This document shows positions 45,977 through 57,352 of a stretch of 64,000 nucleotides of DNA, piece by piece. How positions within the stretch are numbered: position 1 is the first letter of the stretch; the number at the start of each line of letters is the position of its first letter. A program made the translations under genes and the position numbers. The notes beneath the pieces are model-generated. The model ran no database searches, was not told the origin of the DNA, and worked only from the letters and a program-made list of their open reading frames with translations. This DNA is from Anomaloglossus baeobatrachus (lineage: Eukaryota > Chordata > Amphibia > Anura > Aromobatidae), in NCBI RefSeq assembly GCF_048569485.1, contig NW_027445255.1:1-64000 (forward strand), given 5' to 3'.

Positions 45977-46860
45977 TTTTGATTTAATGAAGCTTTCCAA
46001 AGCACCGCAAAAAATGCATGACCGAAGTCACACCAAAAACAGTGCAAAGGCTAGGATTCGTGTGGACCCCTCCGTGAGGAGAGGGTCCCCAAAAATCAAC
46101 CCCGTCCCTCCGAGCCAGAAGGCCACAGCAAGGGTCAGGGATCTTCGGTGCTCCCCCAAGCCGAAGCCTGGTTGAGCCTTGTCGTTGCTCCCAGCGTCCA
46201 CCCAGGCATCTTACCCAAGTGGAGTAGAGAGCTACTAGTTGTTGGTTTCGCAGCCGAAACTGCCCGGACCATCAACCGGTGTTGGTTTCTCAGCCCAAGG
46301 CTAACCGGACCTCCAACCGGGTGTTGGTTTCTCAGCCGAACCTGACCCGGACCTCCAACCGGGTGTTGGTTTCTCAGCCGAAGCTGACCCGGACCTCCAA
46401 CCGGGTGTTGGTTTCTCAGCCGAAGCTGACCCGGACCTCCAACCGGGTGTTGGTTTCTCAGCCAAAGCTGACCCGGACCTCCAACCGGGTGTTGGTTTCT
46501 CAGCCCAAAGCTGAACGGACCTCCGACCATGATTATAAAAATTTCCCTTCCTAGCCAGAAGGCCGGGATAGAGCAATATGCTCAGAAAGTATGAAAGGGC
46601 AAGGTACGGTGTGCTACAGAGCCCAAGGCTCGCCGGGGTCCCAAGCCAGCAAGCTCAGACTCACTCCAGGGTCGTCAATCCTGGGGCACATTGCACCATA
46701 GCCCCCACACTTACTCAGTCTAATAGCCTCGATCCTGGTAGGGCCATGGTTTCCTCTAGATGGATATACTATCCTCCCAAAGTACTAACAAGCGCAACCT
46801 TCCAGTGTGCATTGCATCATTGTACTAAGGTGGCCGGAGCCTTAAACCACCTTTTCGAAC
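45977..46860 (-). mobile_element. Short U2-targeted SINE-like element 3 (subtype B)
   Basis: An 884-bp insert in the U2 sense with a five-base terminal A run. It has the same modules as elements 1 and 2 but differs from them by many substitutions in the 5' body, has a longer VNTR, and ends at its 5' side as GTATC-GTTCGAAAAGG next to U2 residue 40. A U2-like word (CGGCCTTCTGGCTAGGA on the minus strand, 46549-46565) lies 5' of the VNTR, and a second GGCCTTCTGGC lies 3' of it. Confidence 0.8.
46240..46528 (-). repeat. 42-bp VNTR in short element 3: one degenerate unit plus six units
   Basis: Two more units than elements 1 and 2. One unit has a change that breaks a pair of the UUCG stem (cgaacctg instead of cgaagctg, plus strand). 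Confidence 0.9.
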
Positions 46861-46900
46861 GATACTACACTTGATCTTAGCCAAAAGGCCGAGAAGCGAT
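46861..46900 (-). pseudogene. U2 copy 22, split: 5' part
   Basis: Residues 1-40 with the normal promoter region. Confidence 0.9.
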
Positions 46901-48291
46901 AACCAGAATTGGTTTGGGCCTCGAGTGGCACCCTGGCCTATGCCGGACACATCTTAGGGAGAGAGAGCGAGAGGGAGACAAACCCACGCCTACACAAGAC
47001 ATTTTGTCACCCAAGCCAACCCTTGAAAAGGCTGCTTTGCAGAGCCAAAACAAGAAGAATGGTGCGTTTTGCAGCCGCCGCCCACTGCAATGAATCTGAA
47101 TAACTCCTCCTTTAGGGCGCAAGCAACTCCCCTCCCCCTTGCAGTCTTTCCAATTCACGATACAAAAAGACGGACAGGACAGGTTGCCTGACTTTCCGTC
47201 ACTGCCACCCTTTGCCATCCTTACCCGTAGAAAGCCCTTTCATCATCCCCAAACCCTAATCTTTTCCCTTTCCTTCCCAGCCCCCAAACCCTGCCCTCTG
47301 TACCTTTCTCACCACCCGCTTCCCTTCTCCTGTCATCCCCCTACCACCCGGGAAAAAAAGAGATTGCCCCCTCCTTCCACTAGCCCACCCTCCCACCCAA
47401 AGAACAACTTCTTCTGCGCAGCTTGTTTTCTAGGCAGCAGCGCTATTGTGATGTCATCGGGGGGCATTGTGACAAGCCGCCAGTGTTCCGTCTCTTCATG
47501 TTGTGCACAGTTCAAACGGAAAATACATCAACAGGCAGACTACAGAAAAGCTTACTATCAAAGGTTAGAGGGGGGCTTTCTCAGAGGGCTTTTTACAGTT
47601 TTTCTATTCCCAATTAGCCGTTTAAGTGTACTTATTGAAAGTAGTAATTCTTTCATAGGCCGCCCTTTCTTAGTATTTGACGTTCCTTATATTGCGGTAT
47701 GAGGCTTCGCAGTAGGTTGCAAACATTCATCACCCATGACTGTCCCCAATTGAGCTCAGAAGCTCAATGTCTATCATGACCTCTCTTTTAGAATGTCCAA
47801 GAGCAAGCAAACTATTCCTCCAGGAGAGGGCGCCAACAGACTACTAAAGAGATCATCATTACTCAAAGAAAACCCCAAAAACCAATGCATGATAGGAATA
47901 AACAGGTAACTTTCTTTGGAGTGGAAGCGGAGAGATCGCACCAGATGCCAATTCTAGATGTTATCACACCTGTGGTCACTGCAGCAGCAGGTGAATTCAC
48001 TTTGTCCAAAAGGGATCTATTCCATTCAATTGCAAATGATCTAGATAAGACAGAGAACTGCAGCACGGGGACATAGCCGAGTTGGTCAGGTTGAGTGGTG
48101 ATGAGTTTGCTATTTGGATGAATAAAGAAAGTCAAAAGTGTGAAAGATAAAAAACAAAAGGAGGAAGTGTGAAAAGTGAATGGGCCAAATTGAGGTGCAT
48201 ATGAAGACGTATGCTTTCTTCCAATTCATTAAATCGGGCTAATATGAATCAGGTGAATTGAGTTCTGCTTTTGGAAACTGGGTTAAGAAGG

Positions 48292-48441
48292 GGTGCACCG
48301 TTCCTGGAGGTACTGCAATACCAGGTCAATGCGTGGAGTGGACAGAGCAAGCTCTTTTTCCATCTCCCTGTTCTAAAAATCCATTTAATATATGGTCCCC
48401 AGATAGGGGACGTATCAGATATTAAACTGATAAGAACAGAT
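48292..48441 (-). pseudogene. U2 copy 23, split: 3' part
   Basis: Residues 38-187. The 5' part (1-40) is at 49325-49364. The spacer between this locus and copy 22 has a private C-to-T change at 47997. Confidence 0.93.
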
Positions 48442-49324
48442 TTTGATTTAATGAAGCTTTCCAAAGCACCGCAAAAAATGCATGACCGAAGTCACACCAA
48501 AAACAGTGCAAAGGCTAGGATTCGTGTGGACCCCTCCGTGAGGAGAGGGTCCCCAAAAATCAACCCCGTCCCTCCGAGCCAGAAGGCCACAGCAAGGGTC
48601 AGGGATCTTCGGTGCTCCCCCAAGCCGAAGCCTGGTTGAGCCTTGTCGTTGCTCCCAGCGTCCACCCAGGCATCTTACCCAAGTGGAGTAGAGAGCTACT
48701 AGTTGTTGGTTTCGCAGCCGAAACTGCCCGGACCGTCAACCGGTGTTGGTTTCTCAGCCCAAGGCTAACCGGACCTCCAACCGGGTGTTGGTTTCTCAGC
48801 CGAAGCTGACCCGGACCTCCAACCGGGTGTTGGTTTCTCAGCCGAAGCTGACCCGGACCTCCAACCGGGTGTTGGTTTCTCAGCCGAAGCTGACCCGGAC
48901 CTCCAACCGGGTGTTGGTTTCTCAGCCGAAGCTGACCCGGACCTCCAACCGGGTGTTGGTTTCTCAGCCCAAAGCTGAACGGACCTCCGACCATGATTAT
49001 AAAAATTTCCCTTCCTAGCCAGAAGGCCGGGATAGAGCAATATGCTCAGAAAGTATGAAAGGGCAAGGTACAGTGTGCTACAGAGCCCAAGGCTTGCCGG
49101 GGTCCAAAGCCAGCAAGCTCAGACTCACTCCAGGGTCGTCAATCCTGGGGCACATTGCACCATAGCCCCCACACTTACTCAGTCTAATAGCCTCGATCCT
49201 GGTAGGGCCATGGTTTCCTCTAGATGGATATACTATCCTCCCAAAGTACTAACAAGCGCAACCTTCCAGTGTGCATTGCATCATTGTACTAAGGTGGCCG
49301 GAGCCTTAAACCACCTTTTCGAAC
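48442..49324 (-). mobile_element. Short U2-targeted SINE-like element 4 (subtype B)
   Basis: An 883-bp insert, very close to element 3 with the same 5' junction and VNTR length but an A tail one base shorter. Elements 3 and 4 sit in adjacent units. Confidence 0.8.
48704..48992 (-). repeat. 42-bp VNTR in short element 4: one degenerate unit plus six units
   Basis: Internal units are uniform here and all keep the UUCG hairpin arms. Confidence 0.9.
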
Positions 49325-49364
49325 GATACTACACTTGATCTTAGCCAAAAGGCCGAGAAGCGAT
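49325..49364 (-). pseudogene. U2 copy 23, split: 5' part
   Basis: Residues 1-40, contiguous with its upstream region. Confidence 0.9.
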
Positions 49365-50755
49365 AACCAGAATTGGTTTGGGCCTCGAGTGGCACCCTGG
49401 CCTATGCCGGACACATCTTAGGGAGAGAGAGCGAGAGGGAGACAAACCCACGCCTACACAAGACATTTTGTCACCCAAGCCAACCCTTGAAAAGGCTGCT
49501 TTGCAGAGCCAAAACAAGAAGAATGGTGCGTTTTGCAGCCGCCGCCCACTGCAATGAATCTGAATAACTCCTCCTTTAGGGCGCAAGCAACTCCCCTCCC
49601 CCTTGCAGTCTTTCCAATTCACGATACAAAAAGACGGACAGGACAGGTTGCCTGACTTTCCGTCACTGCCACCCTTTGCCATCCTTACCCGTAGAAAGCC
49701 CTTTCATCATCCCCAAACCCTAATCTTTTCCCTTTCCTTCCCAGCCCCCAAACCCTGCCCTCTGTACCTTTCTCACCACCCGCTTCCCTTCTCCTGTCAT
49801 CCCCCTACCACCCGGGAAAAAAAGAGATTGCCCCCTCCTTCCACTAGCCCACCCTCCCACCCAAAGAACAACTTCTTCTGCGCAGCTTGTTTTCTAGGCA
49901 GCAGCGCTATTGTGATGTCATCGGGGGGCATTGTGACAAGCCGCCAGTGTTCCGTCTCTTCATGTTGTGCACAGTTCAAACGGAAAATACATCAACAGGC
50001 AGACTACAGAAAAGCTTACTATCAAAGGTTAGAGGGGGGCTTTCTCAGAGGGCTTTTTACAGTTTTTCTATTCCCAATTAGCCGTTTAAGTGTACTTATT
50101 GAAAGTAGTAATTCTTTCATAGGCCGCCCTTTCTTAGTATTTGACGTTCCTTATATTGCGGTATGAGGCTTCGCAGTAGGTTGCAAACATTCATCACCCA
50201 TGACTGTCCCCAATTGAGCTCAGAAGCTCAATGTCTATCATGACCTCTCTTTTAGAATGTCCAAGAGCAAGCAAACTATTCCTCCAGGAGAGGGCGCCAA
50301 CAGACTACTAAAGAGATCATCATTACTCAAAGAAAACCCCAAAAACCAATGCATGATAGGAATAAACAGGTAACTTTCTTTGGAGTGGAAGCGGAGAGAT
50401 CGCACCAGATGCCAATTCTAGATGTTATCACACCTGTGGTCACTGCAGCAGCAGGTGAATCCACTTTGTCCAAAAGGGATCTATTCCATTCAATTGCAAA
50501 TGATCTAGATAAGACAGAGAACTGCAGCACGGGGACATAGCCGAGTTGGTCAGGTTGAGTGGTGATGAGTTTGCTATTTGGATGAATAAAGAAAGTCAAA
50601 AGTGTGAAAGATAAAAAACAAAAGGAGGAAGTGTGAAAAGTGAATGGGCCAAATTGAGGTGCATATGAAGACGTATGCTTTCTTCCAATTCATTAAATCG
50701 GGCTAATATGAATCAGGTGAATTGAGTTCTGCTTTTGGAAACTGGGTTAAGAAGG

Positions 50756-50905
50756 GGTGCACCGTTCCTGGAGGTACTGCAATACCAGGTCAATGCGTGG
50801 AGTGGACAGAGCAAGCTCTTTTTCCATCTCCCTGTTCTAAAAATCCATTTAATATATGGTCCCCAGATAGGGGACGTATCAGATATTAAACTGATAAGAA
50901 CAGAT
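50756..50905 (-). pseudogene. U2 copy 24, split: 3' part
   Basis: Residues 38-187. The 5' part (1-43) is at 51717-51759. Six bases (residues 38-43) are present on both sides. Confidence 0.93.
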
Positions 50906-51716
50906 TTTTGATTTAATGAAGCTTTCCAAAGCACCGCAAAAAATGCATGACCGAAGTCACACCAAAAACAGTGCAAAGGCTAGGATTCGTGTGGACCCCT
51001 CCGTGAGGAGAGGGTCCCCAAAAATCAACCCCGTCCCTCCGAGCCAGAAGGCCACAGCAAGGGTCAGGGATCTTCGGTGCTCCCCCAAGCCGAAGCCTGG
51101 TTGAGCCTTGTCGTTGCTCCCAGCGTCCACCCAGGCATCTTACCCAAGTGGAGTAGAGAGCTACTAGTTGTTGGTTTCGCAGCCGAAACTGCCCGGACCG
51201 TCAACCGGTGTTGGTTTCTCAGCCCAAGGCTAACCGGACCTCCAACCGGGTGTTGGTTTCTCAGCCGAAGCTGACCCGGACCTCCAACCGGGTGTTGGTT
51301 TCTCAGCCGAAGCTGACCCAGACCTCCAACCGGGTGTTGGTTTCTCAGCCGAAGCTGACCCGGACCTCCAACCGGGTGTTGGTTTCTCAGCCCAAAGCTG
51401 AACGGACCTCCGACCATGATTATAAAAATTTCCCTTCCTAGCCAGAAGGCCGGGATAGAGCAATATGCTCAGAAAGTATGAAAGGGCAAGGTACGGTGTG
51501 CTACAGAGCCCAAGGCTCGCCGGGGTCCCAAGCCAGCAAGCTCAGACTCACTCCAGGGTCGTCAGTCCTGGGGCACATTGCACCATAGCCCCCACACTTA
51601 CTCAGTCTAATAGCCTCGATCCTGGTAGGGCCATGTTTTCCTCTAGATGAATATACTATACATCAAGAGTACTAGCAAGCGCAACCTTCCAGTGTGCATT
51701 GCATCTGCCGAGCCTC
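50906..51716 (-). mobile_element. Short U2-targeted SINE-like element 5 (subtype B', alternative 5' end)
   Basis: An 811-bp insert. Most of it matches subtype B, but a stretch at about 51633-51680 follows subtype A, and the last ~50 bp of the 5' head are replaced by GTGAGGCTCGGCAG (minus strand). It is therefore a mosaic or a distinct lineage with a shorter 5' end, and it carries a 6-bp duplicated target, unlike the other short elements. Confidence 0.78.
51169..51415 (-). repeat. 42-bp VNTR in short element 5: one degenerate unit plus five units
   Basis: One unit fewer than its sister element 6. Confidence 0.9.
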
Positions 51717-51759
51717 ACAGATACTACACTTGATCTTAGCCAAAAGGCCGAGAAGCGAT
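51717..51759 (-). pseudogene. U2 copy 24, split: 5' part
   Basis: Residues 1-43 with the upstream region intact. Confidence 0.9.
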
Positions 51760-53150
51760 AACCAGAATTGGTTTGGGCCTCGAGTGGCACCCTGGCCTAT
51801 GCCGGACACATCTTAGGGAGAGAGAGCGAGAGGGAGACAAACCCACGCCTACACAAGACATTTTGTCACCCAAGCCAACCCTTGAAAAGGCTGCTTTGCA
51901 GAGCCAAAACAAGAAGAATGGTGCGTTTTGCAGCCGCCGCCCACTGCAATGAATCTGAATAACTCCTCCTTTAGGGCGCAAGCAACTCCCCTCCCCCTTG
52001 CAGTCTTTCCAATTCACGATACAAAAAGACGGACAGGACAGGTTGCCTGACTTTCCGTCACTGCCACCCTTTGCCATCCTTACCCGTAGAAAGCCCTTTC
52101 ATCATCCCCAAACCCTAATCTTTTCCCTTTCCTTCCCAGCCCCCAAACCCTGCCCTCTGTACCTTTCTCACCACCCGCTTCCCTTCTCCTGTCATCCCCC
52201 TACCACCCGGGAAAAAAAGAGATTGCCCCCTCCTTCCACTAGCCCACCCTCCCACCCAAAGAACAACTTCTTCTGCGCAGCTTGTTTTCTAGGCAGCAGC
52301 GCTATTGTGATGTCATCGGGGGGCATTGTGACAAGCCGCCAGTGTTCCGTCTCTTCATGTTGTGCACAGTTCAAACGGAAAATACATCAACAGGCAGACT
52401 ACAGAAAAGCTTACTATCAAAGGTTAGAGGGGGGCTTTCTCAGAGGGCTTTTTACAGTTTTTCTATTCCCAATTAGCCGTTTAAGTGTACTTATTGAAAG
52501 TAGTAATTCTTTCATAGGCCGCCCTTTCTTAGTATTTGACGTTCCTTATATTGCGGTATGAGGCTTCGCAGTAGGTTGCAAACATTCATCACCCATGACT
52601 GTCCCCAATTGAGCTCAGAAGCTCAATGTCTATCATGACCTCTCTTTTAGAATGTCCAAGAGCAAGCAAACTATTCCTCCAGGAGAGGGCGCCAACAGAC
52701 TACTAAAGAGATCATCATTACTCAAAGAAAACCCCAAAAACCAATGCATGATAGGAATAAACAGGTAACTTTCTTTGGAGTGGAAGCGGAGAGATCGCAC
52801 CAGATGCCAATTCTAGATGTTATCACACCTGTGGTCACTGCAGCAGCAGGTGAATCCACTTTGTCCAAAAGGGATCTATTCCATTCAATTGCAAATGATC
52901 TAGATAAGACAGAGAACTGCAGCACGGGGACATAGCCGAGTTGGTCAGGTTGAGTGGTGATGAGTTTGCTATTTGGATGAATAAAGAAAGTCAAAAGTGT
53001 GAAAGATAAAAAACAAAAGGAGGAAGTGTGAAAAGTGAATGGGCCAAATTGAGGTGCATATGAAGACGTATGCTTTCTTCCAATTCATTAAATCGGGCTA
53101 ATATGAATCAGGTGAATTGAGTTCTGCTTTTGGAAACTGGGTTAAGAAGG

Positions 53151-53300
53151 GGTGCACCGTTCCTGGAGGTACTGCAATACCAGGTCAATGCGTGGAGTGG
53201 ACAGAGCAAGCTCTTTTTCCATCTCCCTGTTCTAAAAATCCATTTAATATATGGTCCCCAGATAGGGGACGTATCAGATATTAAACTGATAAGAACAGAT
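53151..53300 (-). pseudogene. U2 copy 25, split: 3' part
   Basis: Residues 38-187. The 5' part (1-43) is at 54154-54196. Confidence 0.93.
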
Positions 53301-54153
53301 TTTTGATTTAATGAAGCTTTCCAAAGCACCGCAAAAAATGCATGACCGAAGTCACACCAAAAACAGTGCAAAGGCTAGGATTCGTGTGGACCCTTCCGTG
53401 AGGAGAGGGTCCCCAAAAATCAACCCCGTCCCTCCGAGCCAGAAGGCCACAGCAAGGGTCAGGGATCTTCGGTGCTCCCCCAAGCCGAAGCCTGGTTGAG
53501 CCTTGTCGTTGCTCCCAGCGTCCACCCAGGCATCTTACCCAAGTGGAGTAGAGAGCTACTAGTTGTTGGTTTCGCAGCCGAAACTGCCCGGACCGTCAAC
53601 CGGTGTTAGTTTCTCAGCCCAAGGCTAACCGGACCTCCAACCGGGTGTTGGTTTCTCAGCCGAAGCTGACCCGGACCTCCAACCGGGTGTTGGTTTCTCA
53701 GCCGAAGCTGACCCGGACCTCCAACCGGGTGTTGGTTTCTCAGCCGAAGCTGACCCGGACCTCAAACCGGGTGTTGGTTTCTCAGCCGAAGCTGACCCGG
53801 ACCTCCAACCGGGTGTTGGTTTCTCAGCCCAAAGCTGAACGGACCTCCGACCATGATTATAAAAATTTCCCTTCCTAGCCAGAAGGCCGGGATAGAGCAA
53901 TATGCTCAGAAAGTATGAAAGGGCAAGGTACGGTGTGCTACAGAGCCCAAGGCTCGCCGGGGTCCCAAGCCAGCAAGCTCAGACTCACTCCAGGGTCGTC
54001 AGTCCTGGGGCACATTGCACCATAGCCCCCACACTTACTCAGTCTAATAGCCTCGATCCTGGTAGGGCCATGTTTTCCTCTAGATGAATATACTATACAT
54101 CCAGAGTACTAGCAAGCGCAACCTTCCAGTGTGCATTGCATCTGCCGAGCCTC
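53301..54153 (-). mobile_element. Short U2-targeted SINE-like element 6 (subtype B', alternative 5' end)
   Basis: An 853-bp insert sharing the unusual 5' end and 6-bp target duplication of element 5, but with one more VNTR unit and a few substitutions. It sits in the next unit of the array. Confidence 0.78.
53564..53852 (-). repeat. 42-bp VNTR in short element 6: one degenerate unit plus six units
   Basis: Same unit number as elements 3 and 4. One unit has tcaaaccg instead of tccaaccg on the plus strand. Confidence 0.9.
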
Positions 54154-54196
54154 ACAGATACTACACTTGATCTTAGCCAAAAGGCCGAGAAGCGAT
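54154..54196 (-). pseudogene. U2 copy 25, split: 5' part
   Basis: Residues 1-43; last of four consecutive disrupted loci. Confidence 0.9.
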
Positions 54197-55587
54197 AACC
54201 AGAATTGGTTTGGGCCTCGAGTGGCACCCTGGCCTATGCCGGACACATCTTAGGGAGAGAGAGCGAGAGGGAGACAAACCCACGCCTACACAAGACATTT
54301 TGTCACCCAAGCCAACCCTTGAAAAGGCTGCTTTGCAGAGCCAAAACAAGAAGAATGGTGCGTTTTGCAGCCGCCGCCCACTGCAATGAATCTGAATAAC
54401 TCCTCCTTTAGGGCGCAAGCAACTCCCCTCCCCCTTGCAGTCTTTCCAATTCACGATACAAAAAGACGGACAGGACAGGTTGCCTGACTTTCCGTCACTG
54501 CCACCCTTTGCCATCCTTACCCGTAGAAAGCCCTTTCATCATCCCCAAACCCTAATCTTTTCCCTTTCCTTCCCAGCCCCCAAACCCTGCCCTCTGTACC
54601 TTTCTCACCACCCGCTTCCCTTCTCCTGTCATCCCCCTACCACCCGGGAAAAAAAGAGATTGCCCCCTCCTTCCACTAGCCCACCCTCCCACCCAAAGAA
54701 CAACTTCTTCTGCGCAGCTTGTTTTCTAGGCAGCAGCGCTATTGTGATGTCATCGGGGGGCATTGTGACAAGCCGCCAGTGTTCCGTCTCTTCATGTTGT
54801 GCACAGTTCAAACGGAAAATACATCAACAGGCAGACTACAGAAAAGCTTACTATCAAAGGTTAGAGGGGGGCTTTCTCAGAGGGCTTTTTACAGTTTTTC
54901 TATTCCCAATTAGCCGTTTAAGTGTACTTATTGAAAGTAGTAATTCTTTCATAGGCCGCCCTTTCTTAGTATTTGACGTTCCTTATATTGCGGTATGAGG
55001 CTTCGCAGTAGGTTGCAAACATTCATCACCCATGACTGTCCCCAATTGAGCTCAGAAGCTCAATGTCTATCATGACCTCTCTTTTAGAATGTCCAAGAGC
55101 AAGCAAACTATTCCTCCAGGAGAGGGCGCCAACAGACTACTAAAGAGATCATCATTACTCAAAGAAAACCCCAAAAACCAATGCATGATAGGAATAAACA
55201 GGTAACTTTCTTTGGAGTGGAAGCGGAGAGATCGCACCAGATGCCAATTCTAGATGTTATCACACCTGTGGTCACTGCAGCAGCAGGTGAATCCACTTTG
55301 TCCAAAAGGGATCTATTCCATTCAATTGCAAATGATCTAGATAAGACAGAGAACTGCAGCACGGGGACATAGCCGAGTTGGTCAGGTTGAGTGGTGATGA
55401 GTTTGCTATTTGGATGAATAAAGAAAGTCAAAAGTGTGAAAGATAAAAAACAAAAGGAGGAAGTGTGAAAAGTGAATGGGCCAAATTGAGGTGCATATGA
55501 AGACGTATGCTTTCTTCCAATTCATTAAATCGGGCTAATATGAATCAGGTGAATTGAGTTCTGCTTTTGGAAACTGGGTTAAGAAGG

Positions 55588-55774
55588 GGTGCACCGTTCC
55601 TGGAGGTACTGCAATACCAGGTCAATGCGTGGAGTGGACAGAGCAAGCTCTTTTTCCATCTCCCTGTTCTAAAAATCCATTTAATATATGGTCCCCAGAT
55701 AGGGGACGTATCAGATATTAAACTGATAAGAACAGATACTACACTTGATCTTAGCCAAAAGGCCGAGAAGCGAT
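55588..55774 (-). ncRNA. U2 snRNA gene, copy 26
   Basis: Whole gene; the array returns to intact units here. Confidence 0.97.
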
Positions 55775-57165
55775 AACCAGAATTGGTTTGGGCCTCGAGT
55801 GGCACCCTGGCCTATGCCGGACACATCTTAGGGAGAGAGAGCGAGAGGGAGACAAACCCACGCCTACACAAGACATTTTGTCACCCAAGCCAACCCTTGA
55901 AAAGGCTGCTTTGCAGAGCCAAAACAAGAAGAATGGTGCGTTTTGCAGCCGCCGCCCACTGCAATGAATCTGAATAACTCCTCCTTTAGGGCGCAAGCAA
56001 CTCCCCTCCCCCTTGCAGTCTTTCCAATTCACGATACAAAAAGACGGACAGGACAGGTTGCCTGACTTTCCGTCACTGCCACCCTTTGCCATCCTTACCC
56101 GTAGAAAGCCCTTTCATCATCCCCAAACCCTAATCTTTTCCCTTTCCTTCCCAGCCCCCAAACCCTGCCCTCTGTACCTTTCTCACCACCCGCTTCCCTT
56201 CTCCTGTCATCCCCCTACCACCCGGGAAAAAAAGAGATTGCCCCCTCCTTCCACTAGCCCACCCTCCCACCCAAAGAACAACTTCTTCTGCGCAGCTTGT
56301 TTTCTAGGCAGCAGCGCTATTGTGATGTCATCGGGGGGCATTGTGACAAGCCGCCAGTGTTCCGTCTCTTCATGTTGTGCACAGTTCAAACGGAAAATAC
56401 ATCAACAGGCAGACTACAGAAAAGCTTACTATCAAAGGTTAGAGGGGGGCTTTCTCAGAGGGCTTTTTACAGTTTTTCTATTCCCAATTAGCCGTTTAAG
56501 TGTACTTATTGAAAGTAGTAATTCTTTCATAGGCCGCCCTTTCTTAGTATTTGACGTTCCTTATATTGCGGTATGAGGCTTCGCAGTAGGTTGCAAACAT
56601 TCATCACCCATGACTGTCCCCAATTGAGCTCAGAAGCTCAATGTCTATCATGACCTCTCTTTTAGAATGTCCAAGAGCAAGCAAACTATTCCTCCAGGAG
56701 AGGGCGCCAACAGACTACTAAAGAGATCATCATTACTCAAAGAAAACCCCAAAAACCAATGCATGATAGGAATAAACAGGTAACTTTCTTTGGAGTGGAA
56801 GCGGAGAGATCGCACCAGATGCCAATTCTAGATGTTATCACACCTGTGGTCACTGCAGCAGCAGGTGAATCCACTTTGTCCAAAAGGGATCTATTCCATT
56901 CAATTGCAAATGATCTAGATAAGACAGAGAACTGCAGCACGGGGACATAGCCGAGTTGGTCAGGTTGAGTGGTGATGAGTTTGCTATTTGGATGAATAAA
57001 GAAAGTCAAAAGTGTGAAAGATAAAAAACAAAAGGAGGAAGTGTGAAAAGTGAATGGGCCAAATTGAGGTGCATATGAAGACGTATGCTTTCTTCCAATT
57101 CATTAAATCGGGCTAATATGAATCAGGTGAATTGAGTTCTGCTTTTGGAAACTGGGTTAAGAAGG

Positions 57166-57352
57166 GGTGCACCGTTCCTGGAGGTACTGCAATACCAGGT
57201 CAATGCGTGGAGTGGACAGAGCAAGCTCTTTTTCCATCTCCCTGTTCTAAAAATCCATTTAATATATGGTCCCCAGATAGGGGACGTATCAGATATTAAA
57301 CTGATAAGAACAGATACTACACTTGATCTTAGCCAAAAGGCCGAGAAGCGAT
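57166..57352 (-). ncRNA. U2 snRNA gene, copy 27
   Basis: Whole gene with standard flanks. Confidence 0.97.

Noticed and set aside
46135-46530. Repetitive open frames on both strands in the short elements (14-residue repeats)
   Set aside because: A 42-bp repeat is a multiple of three, so frames stay open by construction; changes between units fit RNA stems better than codons.
46577-46860. Possible 5S rRNA-like or U1-like head in the short elements
   Set aside because: Short words such as TTAGTACTT and AAGGTGGTTT recall 5S rRNA and U1, but the matches are short, out of order and without promoter boxes.
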